Of a stretch of DNA of 47,277 nucleotides, positions 35,277-43,419 are shown in pieces. A program made the position numbers and the translations under genes. Under the pieces are notes generated by a model that ran no database searches, was not told the origin of the DNA, and saw only the letters and a list, made by a program, of their open reading frames with translations. Position 1 is the first letter of the stretch. Each line of letters begins with the position of its first letter. The stretch is from Myxococcales bacterium FL481 (GTDB taxonomy: Bacteria; Myxococcota_A; Polyangia; Nannocystales; Nannocystaceae): contig QKPP01000299.1 in the NCBI GenBank assembly GCA_006508105.1, positions 1 to 47,277 on the forward strand. Reading direction: 5' to 3'.

Positions 35277-36158
35277 ATGTTTCGCGGCGCGTACACAGCT
35301 CTAGCCACCCCACTTGCGGATGACCGCGTCGACGAGCCCGCCCTGGCCCGTCTTGCCCAGCACCAACTCGACGCCGGCATCGACGGGCTGGTGCCCTGCG
35401 GGACCACCGGAGAGTCGGCCACCCTCTCGATCTCTGAACACGTGCGGGCCATCGAAGTCGTCATGCGCACCGCAAACGGTCGGGTGCCGGTGATCGCTGG
35501 CGCCGGGTCCAACTGCACTCGCTCCGCGATCGAAACGACCCGAGCCTGCAAAGAACTCGGCACGGCCGCCACGTTGCATGTGACGCCGTACTACAACAAA
35601 CCCGGTCAAGACGAGCTGCGCCGGCATTTTCTGACCATCGCCGACCGCGTGGGTCATCCGATCGTGCTGTACAACGTGCCCTCGCGGACCTGCGTGGACC
35701 TGCTGCCCAGTACGGTCGCGGCGTTGGCCCAACACCCGATGATTGTCGGCATCAAGGACGCGACGGGCGACATGCATCGGGTAGCCGAGCTACGTGAGCG
35801 TTGTGGTGACGACTTCGCCCTGCTCAGCGGGGACGATTTCTCGCTGCTCGGCTTTCTCGCCACTGGGGGCGACGGGGTCGTCAGCGTGTGCTCCAACGTG
35901 GTCCCGGGCGTGTTCGTCGAACTGTGTCAGGCCGTCCGCGACGGTGACTTGGCCCGCGCGCGCGCGCTGCAGTTTCGCCATCTTCCATTGACGCGCTGCC
36001 TGTTTACCAAGAGCAATCCTATCCCGCTCAAAGCCGCGTTGTCGGCCATGGGCTTGTGCCAAAACAAGCTTTACCCCCCCATGTTCCCGCTCGACCTTGA
36101 GTCGGAGGAAGGCCAACGCTTGCTCGCAGCGCTACGCGAGATCGGAGCTATGTCATGA
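35277..36158 (+). CDS. dapA: 4-hydroxy-tetrahydrodipicolinate synthase
   Basis: DapA condenses pyruvate with aspartate semialdehyde, the first lysine/diaminopimelate-specific step. The 293-residue protein has CGTTGESATL (41-50), Tyr132 in VLYNVPSRT, the Schiff-base lysine Lys160 in IVGIKDATGD, and the VTPYYNKPGQ stretch. The length and motifs are canonical. It overlaps dapB by ATGA, confirming the lysine operon. The second DapA-fold protein in the window (46126) differs at several of these positions and belongs to hydroxyproline breakdown. Confidence 0.96.
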   Translation: MFRGAYTALATPLADDRVDEPALARLAQHQLDAGIDGLVPCGTTGESATLSISEHVRAIEVVMRTANGRVPVIAGAGSNCTRSAIETTRACKELGTAATLHVTPYYNKPGQDELRRHFLTIADRVGHPIVLYNVPSRTCVDLLPSTVAALAQHPMIVGIKDATGDMHRVAELRERCGDDFALLSGDDFSLLGFLATGGDGVVSVCSNVVPGVFVELCQAVRDGDLARARALQFRHLPLTRCLFTKSNPIPLKAALSAMGLCQNKLYPPMFPLDLESEEGQRLLAALREIGAMS

Positions 36159-37009
36159 ACGATCCCCGAGTGATTCCCGTTGTTGTCGTCGGCGCCCGCG
36201 GCCGCATGGGCAAAACTTTGCTGCGCACGATCATGGAAAGCGACGACTTGTCCGTCGCGGCCGCGGTCGATCGCTCGGGCGGACCGGGAACCGGGCTCGA
36301 CGCGGGGCAACTGGCCGGACTCACCGACACGGGGATTCGCGTCACCGACCAACTCGAGCCACGCCGCGGACAGGTGGTCGTCGATTTTTCTCTGCCCGAG
36401 GCCACGAACGTCAACCTCGAGCGTTGTGTCGCGGCCGGCGCTCCGCTGGTGTTGGGCACCACGGGCATCTCCGAGGAGACCGAGACACTCATCGAGGAGG
36501 CGTCCGAGCACATCCCCATCGTCGCCGCCGCCAACTACAGCGTGGGCGTCACGCTGCTGATCCAACTCAGTGCCATTGCCGCGAAAGCGCTCGGCCCCGG
36601 TTGGGACGCGGAGGTCTTCGAACTGCATCACCGACACAAACGCGACGCACCCTCGGGGACCGCGTTGCGCATCGGCCAAGCGGTGGCGTCCGCGACCTCG
36701 CGTGACTTCGCCGACGTCGTCGTGCCCCACCGCACGGGGACAAATCGCCCGCGCCGTGACGATGACATCGGCGTCATCTCGGCCCGCGGCGGCGATTCGA
36801 TCGGCGAGCATACGCTGATGCTGCTCGGCGACGAGGAACGCCTCGAACTGACCCATCGCGCCGGCAACCGGGCGATTTTTGCCCGGGGGGCCCTCCGAGC
36901 GGCGCGGTGGACGTTCGGGCGCGAACCGGGGCTCTACGACATGGTGGACGTGCTGGGCCTGGACGACGCCACCATCCGCGAGGATATGGTACCCAGCGCC
37001 AACGACTAG
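36155..37009 (+). CDS. dapB: 4-hydroxy-tetrahydrodipicolinate reductase
   Basis: DapB reduces the DapA product with NAD(P)H. The 284-residue protein has the dinucleotide-binding VVGARGRMGKTLLRTI near the N-terminus, VDFSLPEAT, GTTGIS, AANYSVGVTLL and the signature ELHHRHKRDAPSGTAL (about residues 155-170), in which the His and Lys act in catalysis. The C-terminus, GLYDMVDVLGLDD, is typical. The start ATG overlaps the dapA stop by 4 nt. The aminotransferase gene begins 11 bp after its stop. Confidence 0.96.
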   Translation: MNDPRVIPVVVVGARGRMGKTLLRTIMESDDLSVAAAVDRSGGPGTGLDAGQLAGLTDTGIRVTDQLEPRRGQVVVDFSLPEATNVNLERCVAAGAPLVLGTTGISEETETLIEEASEHIPIVAAANYSVGVTLLIQLSAIAAKALGPGWDAEVFELHHRHKRDAPSGTALRIGQAVASATSRDFADVVVPHRTGTNRPRRDDDIGVISARGGDSIGEHTLMLLGDEERLELTHRAGNRAIFARGALRAARWTFGREPGLYDMVDVLGLDDATIREDMVPSAND

Positions 37010-37020
37010 TCGGAGCAGCG

Positions 37021-38178
37021 ATGGCCAACCACCTCGTGTCCCGGCTGCAAGCGTTCGGCACGACGATTTTCGCGGAAATGACCGCGCTTGCGCGGGAGCA
37101 CGACGCGGTCAATCTGGGTCAGGGGTTCCCCGACTTCGACGGCCCCGACTTCGTCAAGCAGGCGGCAATTGCCGCGATCGAGCGCGGCGACAATCAGTAT
37201 TGTCCCCCGTCCGGTGTGCCACCGCTCAACGCTGCGATCGCCGAACATCAGGCCCGGTTCTACGGGCTGCACTACGACGCCGACCACGAGGTCACGGTGT
37301 ACAGCGGCGCCACCGAGGCGATCTTCGCCACGCTCTCGGCGTTGTGCGAACCGGGTGACGAAGTCGTGGTGTTCGAGCCGTTCTACGACTCCTACCGGGC
37401 CAATCTGGCCATGGTCGGCGCCCGCGAACGCCTGGTCACGCTGCACAGCCCGGGGTTTGAGTACGACCCGCGGGCACTCGAGGCCGCGTTCGGTCCCAAG
37501 ACTCGGGCGGTGCTGCTCAACACCCCGCACAACCCCACGGGGAAGGTGTTCTCTCGCGCCGAACTCGAGCACATCGCCGACTTGTGCCGCCGCCACGACG
37601 TGCTGGCCATCACCGACGAAGTCTACGAGCACCTCGTGTTTGACGGTGAGCACATCTGCTTGGCCACGCTGCCTGGCATGCGCGAACGCACGGTTGTGAT
37701 CTCCTCGCTGGGCAAGACCTTTTCGCTAACCGGCTGGAAGATCGGCCACACCTGCGCCCCACCGTCGATCACCCGCGCGCTGCGATGCGCCCATCAGTTC
37801 ATGACGTACTGCACCGCGACGCCGCTCCAGCACGCGGCCGCGGCGGCCTACCGCGCGCCAGACCAATACTTCGAGCAACTGCGCACCGACTACGCCGCCC
37901 GTCGGGATCACTTGTGCTCCGGACTCGCACAGCTAGGCTTCGAGGTATTGGTCCCGGCCGGCACCTACTTCGCGCTCACGGATATCCGACCACTTGGCTT
38001 CGACGACGACATGACGTTTTGCCGCGAACTCCCGGGCCGAGTTGGGGTGGCCGCCATCCCGCCGTCGGCGTTTTACGTCAACCCGGCCCACGGTCGACAT
38101 CTCGTGCGCTGGGCATTTTGCAAAAGTCGGCCCGTCATCGACGAAGGCCTGCGGCGGCTCGCAAGACTCCATCCATGA
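37021..38178 (+). CDS. Class I/II aminotransferase, KAT/GTK or methionine-aminotransferase type
   Basis: The ATG at 37021 gives 385 residues. PLP-enzyme features are in order: NLGQGFPDFDGP, NQYCPPSGVPPL, LNTPHNPTGKVFSRAEL, ITDEVYEHLVFDGE, the Schiff-base Lys232 in SSLGKTFSLTGWKIG and the C-terminal RWAFCKS. The NLGQGFPDF motif is typical of kynurenine/glutamine transaminases and YbdL-type methionine aminotransferases. The omega-amidase gene next door supports glutamine as amino donor: the pair would remove alpha-ketoglutaramate after transamination. The neighbouring dapAB makes LL-DAP aminotransferase worth considering, but the sequence looks more like the KAT/GTK branch. Confidence 0.85.
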   Translation: MANHLVSRLQAFGTTIFAEMTALAREHDAVNLGQGFPDFDGPDFVKQAAIAAIERGDNQYCPPSGVPPLNAAIAEHQARFYGLHYDADHEVTVYSGATEAIFATLSALCEPGDEVVVFEPFYDSYRANLAMVGARERLVTLHSPGFEYDPRALEAAFGPKTRAVLLNTPHNPTGKVFSRAELEHIADLCRRHDVLAITDEVYEHLVFDGEHICLATLPGMRERTVVISSLGKTFSLTGWKIGHTCAPPSITRALRCAHQFMTYCTATPLQHAAAAAYRAPDQYFEQLRTDYAARRDHLCSGLAQLGFEVLVPAGTYFALTDIRPLGFDDDMTFCRELPGRVGVAAIPPSAFYVNPAHGRHLVRWAFCKSRPVIDEGLRRLARLHP

Positions 38179-38298
38179 CCGTCAGCACCGTCTACTCCGA
38201 TAGCACCGGTTGGCAACGGGCGAGGAGGGTTCGCCCTTGCGCTCTCGCGCTGACCCAGCTGTCGGCGTCGGTTCACGTCCACCGCAGCTAGCGAGGCC

Positions 38299-39093
38299 AT
38301 GAACATGAAAGTCAGCGCCTTACAATATGACATCATCTGGGAGGACCCTGCGACCAACTTCCGCCGTTTGATCCCATGGATCGACGCGGCCGCCGGCGCC
38401 GGCACGCGATTGCTCGTGCTCCCCGAGATGTTCGCCTGTGGGTTTTCGATGAACACGCAGGTGATCGCGGAACCGGTTGGGGGCCCCACGACCGAGTTCT
38501 TGCACGACCAGGCCCGGCGCACCGGCATGTGGATCGGCGGTTCCCTTCCCGAACGCGACGACGAGGCCACTCGACCGCGCAACACCTTCGTCGTCGCCTC
38601 CCCCAACGGCGATCTCGTGCGCTATCACAAGATCCACCCGTTCTCGGCCGCCCGTGAGGACCGACACTACGAGGCGGGGACGGCGTTCCAGACCGTGAAC
38701 ATCGACGGCCTGCGAGTCACGCTCTTTGTCTGCTACGATCTGCGCTTCGCTGATGAGTTTTGGCAAACGGGGCCAAGCACGGATTGCTTCGTGGTGGTCG
38801 CCAACTGGCCGGACCGGCGTCGCCACCACTGGCAAACGCTGCTGCGAGCGCGGGCCATCGAAAACCAAGCGTACGTCGTCGGCGTCAACCGTGTCGGCGA
38901 GGCCAGCGGCCTCGACTACGCCGGCGATACCGCGATCATCGATTGCTGGGGGCACGTGCTCGCCGAAGCCAGCATCGCCGAGACGCTGGTCATGGCCGAG
39001 GTCTCCGCGGACGAGGTGGCGCGAGCGCGGGAAACGTTCCCGTTCCTGGCGGACCGACGCACCGCTCGACCCGTCGTCCCCCCGGGGCGCTAG
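38299..39093 (+). CDS. Omega-amidase-like nitrilase-family hydrolase
   Basis: The 264-residue protein carries the nitrilase catalytic triad: Glu43 (LLVLPEMFACGFSM), Lys111 (RYHKIHPF) and Cys145 (LFVCYDLRFADEFW). The PEMFACGFSM and KIHPF contexts match YafV/NIT2 omega-amidases, which hydrolyse alpha-ketoglutaramate or alpha-ketosuccinamate. It follows the aminotransferase by 120 bp. The start ATG at 38299 has GCGAGG upstream; a second ATG at 38305 is possible. In the glutaminase II or methionine-salvage route this step makes the transamination irreversible. Confidence 0.88.
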   Translation: MNMKVSALQYDIIWEDPATNFRRLIPWIDAAAGAGTRLLVLPEMFACGFSMNTQVIAEPVGGPTTEFLHDQARRTGMWIGGSLPERDDEATRPRNTFVVASPNGDLVRYHKIHPFSAAREDRHYEAGTAFQTVNIDGLRVTLFVCYDLRFADEFWQTGPSTDCFVVVANWPDRRRHHWQTLLRARAIENQAYVVGVNRVGEASGLDYAGDTAIIDCWGHVLAEASIAETLVMAEVSADEVARARETFPFLADRRTARPVVPPGR

Positions 39094-39227
39094 CCGCACG
39101 GCCTCAGAAGGGCCTAGTCCCGTTGCAGGCGCTGTTCGTCGGGCGTCGCCGAGTCGGCGCGCCGCTGGCTTGCAGCTGTCACATTTCCTCGTTGACGACG
39201 AACCGGATCAGGCGCTACGCCCAAAAG

Positions 39228-39695
39228 GTGCCCCGCCGCTACTTTGAGATCGACGAAGCCGAAGCGCTGCTCCCCCGTATTCGTTCGATGATGGGAGAGG
39301 CGCTGCAGCTGCACGCTCACCTGCGCACTGCGATCGACGAGCTCGGGCGCGAAGGTCACTCGGTCAACGCGTCGGTGTTGTCGGGCGACCGCGAGCTCGC
39401 GCTGAGTGACGGCGAGAAGCGAACCCTTGAACGGGGCCGCATGCTGTTCGGCGCGTTGCGAGAGAGCGTCGAAGCGATCGAGTCCATGGGGGTCGAGGTC
39501 AAAGGCCTCGTGGACGGTTTGGTAGACTTCCGCTCGTGGAGAGACGGGAAGACCGAAGTCGCGTTGTGCTGGAAACTCGGGGAACCCAGCATCGACTTTT
39601 ATCACGACGCGGATGGCGGCTACGCGGGGCGCAAACCCATTGCCGGGCATCGGTTCACCCGACGACGTGAGACGGCCCCGTCGGCGCGCAACTGA
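39228..39695 (+). CDS. DUF2203 domain protein
   Basis: The GTG at 39228 gives a 155-residue protein that matches the DUF2203 pattern: RYFEIDEAEALLPRIRSMM at the N-terminus, a helical middle, then GVEVKGLVDGLVDF, EVALCWKLGEPSIDFYH and a closing GYAGRKPI. The function of the family is unknown. The frame is open far upstream inside the omega-amidase gene, but family similarity begins here; a TTG at 39192 is a possible alternative start. A basic tail (FTRRRETAPSARN) follows the domain. Confidence 0.82.
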   Translation: MPRRYFEIDEAEALLPRIRSMMGEALQLHAHLRTAIDELGREGHSVNASVLSGDRELALSDGEKRTLERGRMLFGALRESVEAIESMGVEVKGLVDGLVDFRSWRDGKTEVALCWKLGEPSIDFYHDADGGYAGRKPIAGHRFTRRRETAPSARN

Positions 39696-39747
39696 GCGCC
39701 GCTTCGGCCGTACCACGGCCGCTTGCACCAGGCGAGACCGCGGCGAC

Positions 39748-39756
39748 TGCTACACT
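39748..39756 (+). promoter_or_regulatory. Extended -10 motif TGCTACACT before the gene at 39767
   Basis: The motif ends 10 bp before the ATG, so transcription would begin about 3 nt before the start codon. A similar TACACT (40513-40518) lies 8 bp before the GTG of the ubiB-like gene, where a leaderless transcript is possible. There is no clear -35 box in either case. Confidence 0.3.
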
Positions 39757-39766
39757 CGTCGGGTGC

Positions 39767-40411
39767 ATGGCCGGCCGTCAACGCAGATCCGGTGAGCTCA
39801 GCGGTATCGCGGCGGTCGGGCTCGTGGCCGGCACGTCACTTTGCGGCCTACTGGGCTATGTCTACGACAATGTCATGACCGGGCTGCTGGCGTCGTTGGC
39901 CGGCCTGACCCTCACCGCCTTCGGCTTCGCGGTCGCACGGGCCTGGTCGAGTCATCGCCACACACAACGTGAACAACGAGCCGCCCCGCTCCCCCACAAC
40001 CCCGCACAGGCCCTGGCCGTGCTTTCCACACGGATGAAGGCGGCCGATCCGAGCCGCCTGACCAGCGAGGTCCTCGCGACGGTGGAACGCATCGTCGCGC
40101 GCGCGGCACAGGATTCGGAAGCCGCCGCGCGGGAGCTCGAGTCGCTCGCCGATCAACACCCGCACAGTCCGGCAATCGCAGCGGCCCGGGCGGACCTCGC
40201 GTTCGCCAAAGGTGACGAGAGCACTGGCCGAGCGCAGTTGTCCCGCGCGGTCGAGCTGGCGGTCCGTGGGGGCATGGGGACCTGGGCCGCCCGTCAGGTC
40301 GCCCGGCATCCCGACAGCGTTGACCGACTGGACTTGACGCCATCGACGCGACAGCTGCTCGACAAAATCTTGTCGCGGCAGTCGATTCCGACCGCCACCA
40401 CGGGAAGCTGA
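39767..40411 (+). CDS. Membrane protein with two TM helices and a TPR-like domain
   Basis: The 214-residue protein has two close hydrophobic segments (GIAAVGLVAGTSLCGLLGYV and GLLASLAGLTLTAFGFAV, residues 13-56), a basic linker and a helical C-terminal domain with TPR-like pairs (AARELESLADQHPHSPAI, AAARADLAFAKGDESTGRAQ). No enzymatic motif is seen. It is probably an inner-membrane hairpin with a cytoplasmic helical domain. It lies between the DUF2203 gene and the ubiB-like gene on the same strand. The function is unknown. Confidence 0.7.
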   Translation: MAGRQRRSGELSGIAAVGLVAGTSLCGLLGYVYDNVMTGLLASLAGLTLTAFGFAVARAWSSHRHTQREQRAAPLPHNPAQALAVLSTRMKAADPSRLTSEVLATVERIVARAAQDSEAAARELESLADQHPHSPAIAAARADLAFAKGDESTGRAQLSRAVELAVRGGMGTWAARQVARHPDSVDRLDLTPSTRQLLDKILSRQSIPTATTGS

Positions 40412-40526
40412 GTCCGGCCCAGATCGGGGTCCACTGAGCGAGCCCGGTGGGCCTCACCGAGCTTGCCGCGAAGCCCCGACCGGTCATCTGGCGCCTCGGT
40501 AACGCCGCACAGTACACTCCCCGTGC

Positions 40527-42209
40527 GTGTCGGTGCTGCGCACGATCGTCTCGTCCTCGCGGGCCCTCGTCACGGGAGCAAAAGACGTCAACCGCTTCCG
40601 CGAGATCGCATCTGCGTTCGTCACCCATGGATTCGGGTGGGTGATTGCGCAGCTCAAGCTTCGCCGCGAGCTGCAAGTCGAGTACTCGGGCACCGAACTC
40701 ACCCAAGCCGCCCTGGGTAGTCGCGAAACCGGCCGGCGCTTGGTCACGGTGTTCACGGGACTCGGCCCCACTTGGGTCAAATTCGGTCAGATCCTGTCCA
40801 CCCGCCCGGACATCTTGCCCGAACCGATCATCACCGAGCTGGCCACGCTGCAAGACGCCGTGGAGGCGATCCCGTTCGCTGACATCGAGTCGGCCCTGCG
40901 CCGCAACCTCGGGGATGACTTTCGCGCGGCGTTTGCCAGCATCGATGAAGAACCGCTGGCCTCCGCCAGCATTGCCCAGGTGCACCGCGCCGAGTTGGCC
41001 GACGGTACGGCGGTCGTGCTCAAGGTACAACGCCCCGGAATCGAGCCCCGGATCCGCAGCGACCTTCACATTTTGCGGGCCTTCGCCGGCTATCTCGAAG
41101 AGGCGTTCGAAGAGGCCCAGGTGATGGCGCTTCAAGCCATGGTCGACGACTTCTCGAAGTCCATCGCCCAAGAGCTCGACTACCAAACCGAAGCGGCCAA
41201 CATGGATCGCTTCCGGCATAACCTCGCCGACCAGCCGAAGGTCTACATCCCCACGGTCTACCCCGAACAGTCCACGCGCCAAGTCCTGTGCATGGAGTTC
41301 ATCGACGGCAAAAAGTTCAGCGACGTCATCGCCGAGGGGGGCGATCTACGCTCGCTGACCCACGTGTACTTCGACGCGGCCTACAAGATGTTGTTTGTCG
41401 ATGGGTTTTTCCACGGCGATCTCCACCCCGGCAACGTGTTCGTACTCGACGACGAACGACTGGCCCTCATCGATTGCGGCATGGTGGGTCGCCTCGCGCC
41501 CAGTCGCAAAGACAAGATCATCGACATTATCTGGGCCATGCTCAACGAGGACCTCGAGGCCGTCGCCAGCACCTTCTACAGCCTGGCGGTTCACCACGGC
41601 CACGTCGACTACCGGGCGTTCGAGGCCGATGCGATCGCGATCGCGGAGCGCTACCTCGTCGGGGTCCCGCTGTCGCAGATTCGCATGGGCGACGTCTTCA
41701 CCGAGCTCGTTCAGGGCGCGTCACGACACAACGTCCACCTGCCGTCAGACTTTACGATGATGTTCAAGGCGATCCTGACGACCGAGGGCTTGGCCCGAAC
41801 CATCGCCCCTGACGTCGACCCGCTGGCCCTCGCGCGACCGTTCGTGACGCAGATGATCTCTGAACGGTACAGCCCCGATCGCCTCAAGCAGCTCGCGCTG
41901 TCGGACTTTCAGATCGTCTCCTCGCTCGCCCGCTCGCTGCCTCGCTCGCTCCCCGCCCTGTACGACACGGTCTCGCAGGGCAAGCTTGCCTTCGGCGTCT
42001 CTTCAGAGACGCTTGAAAACCAACACTCCGCCGCCATGTCGCGGCAACATCGAGGCATTCGGGCGGGTTTTTCGATCGCCGCGATGATCTGCGGGACCCT
42101 GGCCTTGCACGTCGATCACCTGCCGATCGTACAAACCGTCGGTTTGCCGTGGCTCTCCGTGATCTTCTACGTGATCGCCGGGGTGACGGCGCTCGCGGTG
42201 CTGCGGTGA
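40527..42209 (+). CDS. UbiB/ABC1 (ADCK) family atypical kinase
   Basis: The 560-residue protein has the ABC1 family KxGQ motif (WVKFGQILSTRPD, Lys85 and Gln88), the Ala-rich nucleotide loop (PLASASIAQVHRAEL), VVLKVQRPGI, QELDYQTEAANMDRF, the catalytic-loop DGFFHGDLHPGN and LIDCGMVGRL. Two C-terminal TM helices (GFSIAAMICGTLALHV and LPWLSVIFYVIAGVTALAVL) anchor it in the membrane. UbiB proteins support ubiquinone or other isoprenoid-lipid metabolism through ATPase activity. No ubi genes are adjacent, so the lipid served is unknown. Translation starts at a GTG. Confidence 0.92.
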   Translation: MSVLRTIVSSSRALVTGAKDVNRFREIASAFVTHGFGWVIAQLKLRRELQVEYSGTELTQAALGSRETGRRLVTVFTGLGPTWVKFGQILSTRPDILPEPIITELATLQDAVEAIPFADIESALRRNLGDDFRAAFASIDEEPLASASIAQVHRAELADGTAVVLKVQRPGIEPRIRSDLHILRAFAGYLEEAFEEAQVMALQAMVDDFSKSIAQELDYQTEAANMDRFRHNLADQPKVYIPTVYPEQSTRQVLCMEFIDGKKFSDVIAEGGDLRSLTHVYFDAAYKMLFVDGFFHGDLHPGNVFVLDDERLALIDCGMVGRLAPSRKDKIIDIIWAMLNEDLEAVASTFYSLAVHHGHVDYRAFEADAIAIAERYLVGVPLSQIRMGDVFTELVQGASRHNVHLPSDFTMMFKAILTTEGLARTIAPDVDPLALARPFVTQMISERYSPDRLKQLALSDFQIVSSLARSLPRSLPALYDTVSQGKLAFGVSSETLENQHSAAMSRQHRGIRAGFSIAAMICGTLALHVDHLPIVQTVGLPWLSVIFYVIAGVTALAVLR

Positions 42210-42366
42210 GATCGAGCCCGCCCGCCCCCGGCGCGGTTGCCTCCTCGACGGTCGCCATCCGGGTGTTTTCGCCCCATTCGCGCGCATGACACGATTCCCG
42301 GACGCCGGGCTTCGGGGGGCGGTGGCGTCGCGGTCCAATACGGCATGAACGGCCACTGGCCGCCCC

Positions 42367-42396
42367 TTGACGGCCTTCTACGCTATAGCGTAGAAA
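42367..42396 (+). promoter_or_regulatory. Promoter of the hydroxyproline operon
   Basis: TTGACG (42367-42372) and TAGAAA (42391-42396) are separated by 18 bp. The palindrome at 42376-42395 fills most of the spacer and runs into the -10 box. A bound repressor there would block RNA polymerase. The -35 is good; the -10 is moderate. Confidence 0.45.
42376..42395. promoter_or_regulatory. Perfect 20-bp palindrome, probable operator
   Basis: TTCTACGCTATAGCGTAGAA reads the same on both strands, with no mismatch and no spacer. It lies 80 bp before the epimerase start and between the -35 and -10 boxes. A chance perfect palindrome of this length at a catabolic promoter is unlikely, so a dimeric regulator (for example of the GntR or IclR type) is the likely reader. 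The identity of the regulator is inference. Confidence 0.7.
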
Positions 42397-42474
42397 CGTT
42401 GCGCGGTCGCGAACCTCCGCGCCGCGGGCACTCGACCCCCCGTTGGGTCACGCGTACGTCGCTTGCCTCAGATC

Positions 42475-43419
42475 ATGCCCCAGCACCGGATTCGCGTCGT
42501 CGACTCTCACACCGCCGGCGAGCCGACCCGTGTCGTCATCGACGGGTCACCGGAACTGCCTGCGATCTCGGCCGCCGAGCGAGCGGCGCTACTGCGCCAC
42601 GAGCACGACGCGTTTCGCTCGGCCGTCGTCTGCGAACCCCGCGGCAGCGACGCGCTGGTCGGGGCGTGGCTTGGCCCGGCGCTCGACCCGAGTTGCCTGG
42701 CCGCGGTGATCTACTTCAACAACGTCGGTTACCTCGGGATGTGCATTCACGGCACGATCGGCTTGATGGCCACATTGGCGCATCTCGGTCGGATCGAGCC
42801 GGGCCGCCATCGCCTCGAGACACCGGCGGGCCTCGTCGAGGCCGAGCTGCTCGAGTCCGGCGACGTCGCGGTCACCAATGTAGCGAGCTACCGCCATGCG
42901 GCCGACGTGGCGATCGACGTGCCGGGGTTTGGCACGGTGGTCGGGGACATCGCGTTTGCGGGCAACTGGTTCTTCTTGGTGCAAGACCACGGCCAGCAAC
43001 TGACGCGCGAGCACACGGAATCGCTGGTCCAGTACACTCGGGCGATCCGCCAGGCGATTATCCGGAACAACGTCACCGGAGCCGCAGGCGGCGAGATTGA
43101 CCATATCGCCCTGTTCACCGACGAATCCGATGGCGATGCCGATTCACGAGACTTCGTGCTGTGCCCGGGAGGCGCGTTCGATCGCTCTCCTTGTGGCACC
43201 GGCACCAGTGCGAAGCTGGCCTGTCTTCACGCCCAAGGTCGCCTCAAGCCCGGACAAAGCTGGCGGCAACGGGGATTCGTGGGGGAGGTCTTCGAAGGCT
43301 CCGTGGCGGTGCGCGACGGCCAGGTGTTTCCCACGGTACGCGGCCGCGCCCACGTCACCGCCGAGGCGACGCTGATCTTGTCCGATCGCGATCCGTTTCG
43401 CAGCGGAATTCCGCAGTGA
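42475..43419 (+). CDS. lhpA: 4-hydroxyproline 2-epimerase
   Basis: The enzyme turns trans-4-hydroxy-L-proline into cis-4-hydroxy-D-proline. The ATG at 42475 gives 314 residues with DSHTAGEPTRVVIDG at the N-terminus and the two catalytic cysteines of the proline-racemase family: Cys90 in GYLGMCIHGTIG and Cys240 in DRSPCGTGTSAK. The residue after Cys90 is Ile; Gly is what I recall as usual. The position at the head of an operon with dehydrogenase and deaminase genes favours the epimerase over proline racemase. The FAD-subunit gene overlaps its stop by 4 nt (GTGA). Confidence 0.9.
   Translation: MPQHRIRVVDSHTAGEPTRVVIDGSPELPAISAAERAALLRHEHDAFRSAVVCEPRGSDALVGAWLGPALDPSCLAAVIYFNNVGYLGMCIHGTIGLMATLAHLGRIEPGRHRLETPAGLVEAELLESGDVAVTNVASYRHAADVAIDVPGFGTVVGDIAFAGNWFFLVQDHGQQLTREHTESLVQYTRAIRQAIIRNNVTGAAGGEIDHIALFTDESDGDADSRDFVLCPGGAFDRSPCGTGTSAKLACLHAQGRLKPGQSWRQRGFVGEVFEGSVAVRDGQVFPTVRGRAHVTAEATLILSDRDPFRSGIPQ

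Larger units (their letters stand above)
42210..42474 (+). other. Intergenic control region of the hydroxyproline operon
   Basis: This 265-bp non-coding stretch contains the promoter-like boxes and the perfect palindrome listed separately. No regulator gene is encoded here, so the cognate protein must lie elsewhere. Confidence 0.6.

Noticed and set aside
38175..38291. 38-codon frame overlapping the aminotransferase stop by ATGA
   Set aside because: The ATGA overlap is attractive, but the peptide is short, shows no feature, and the following gene has its own start context.
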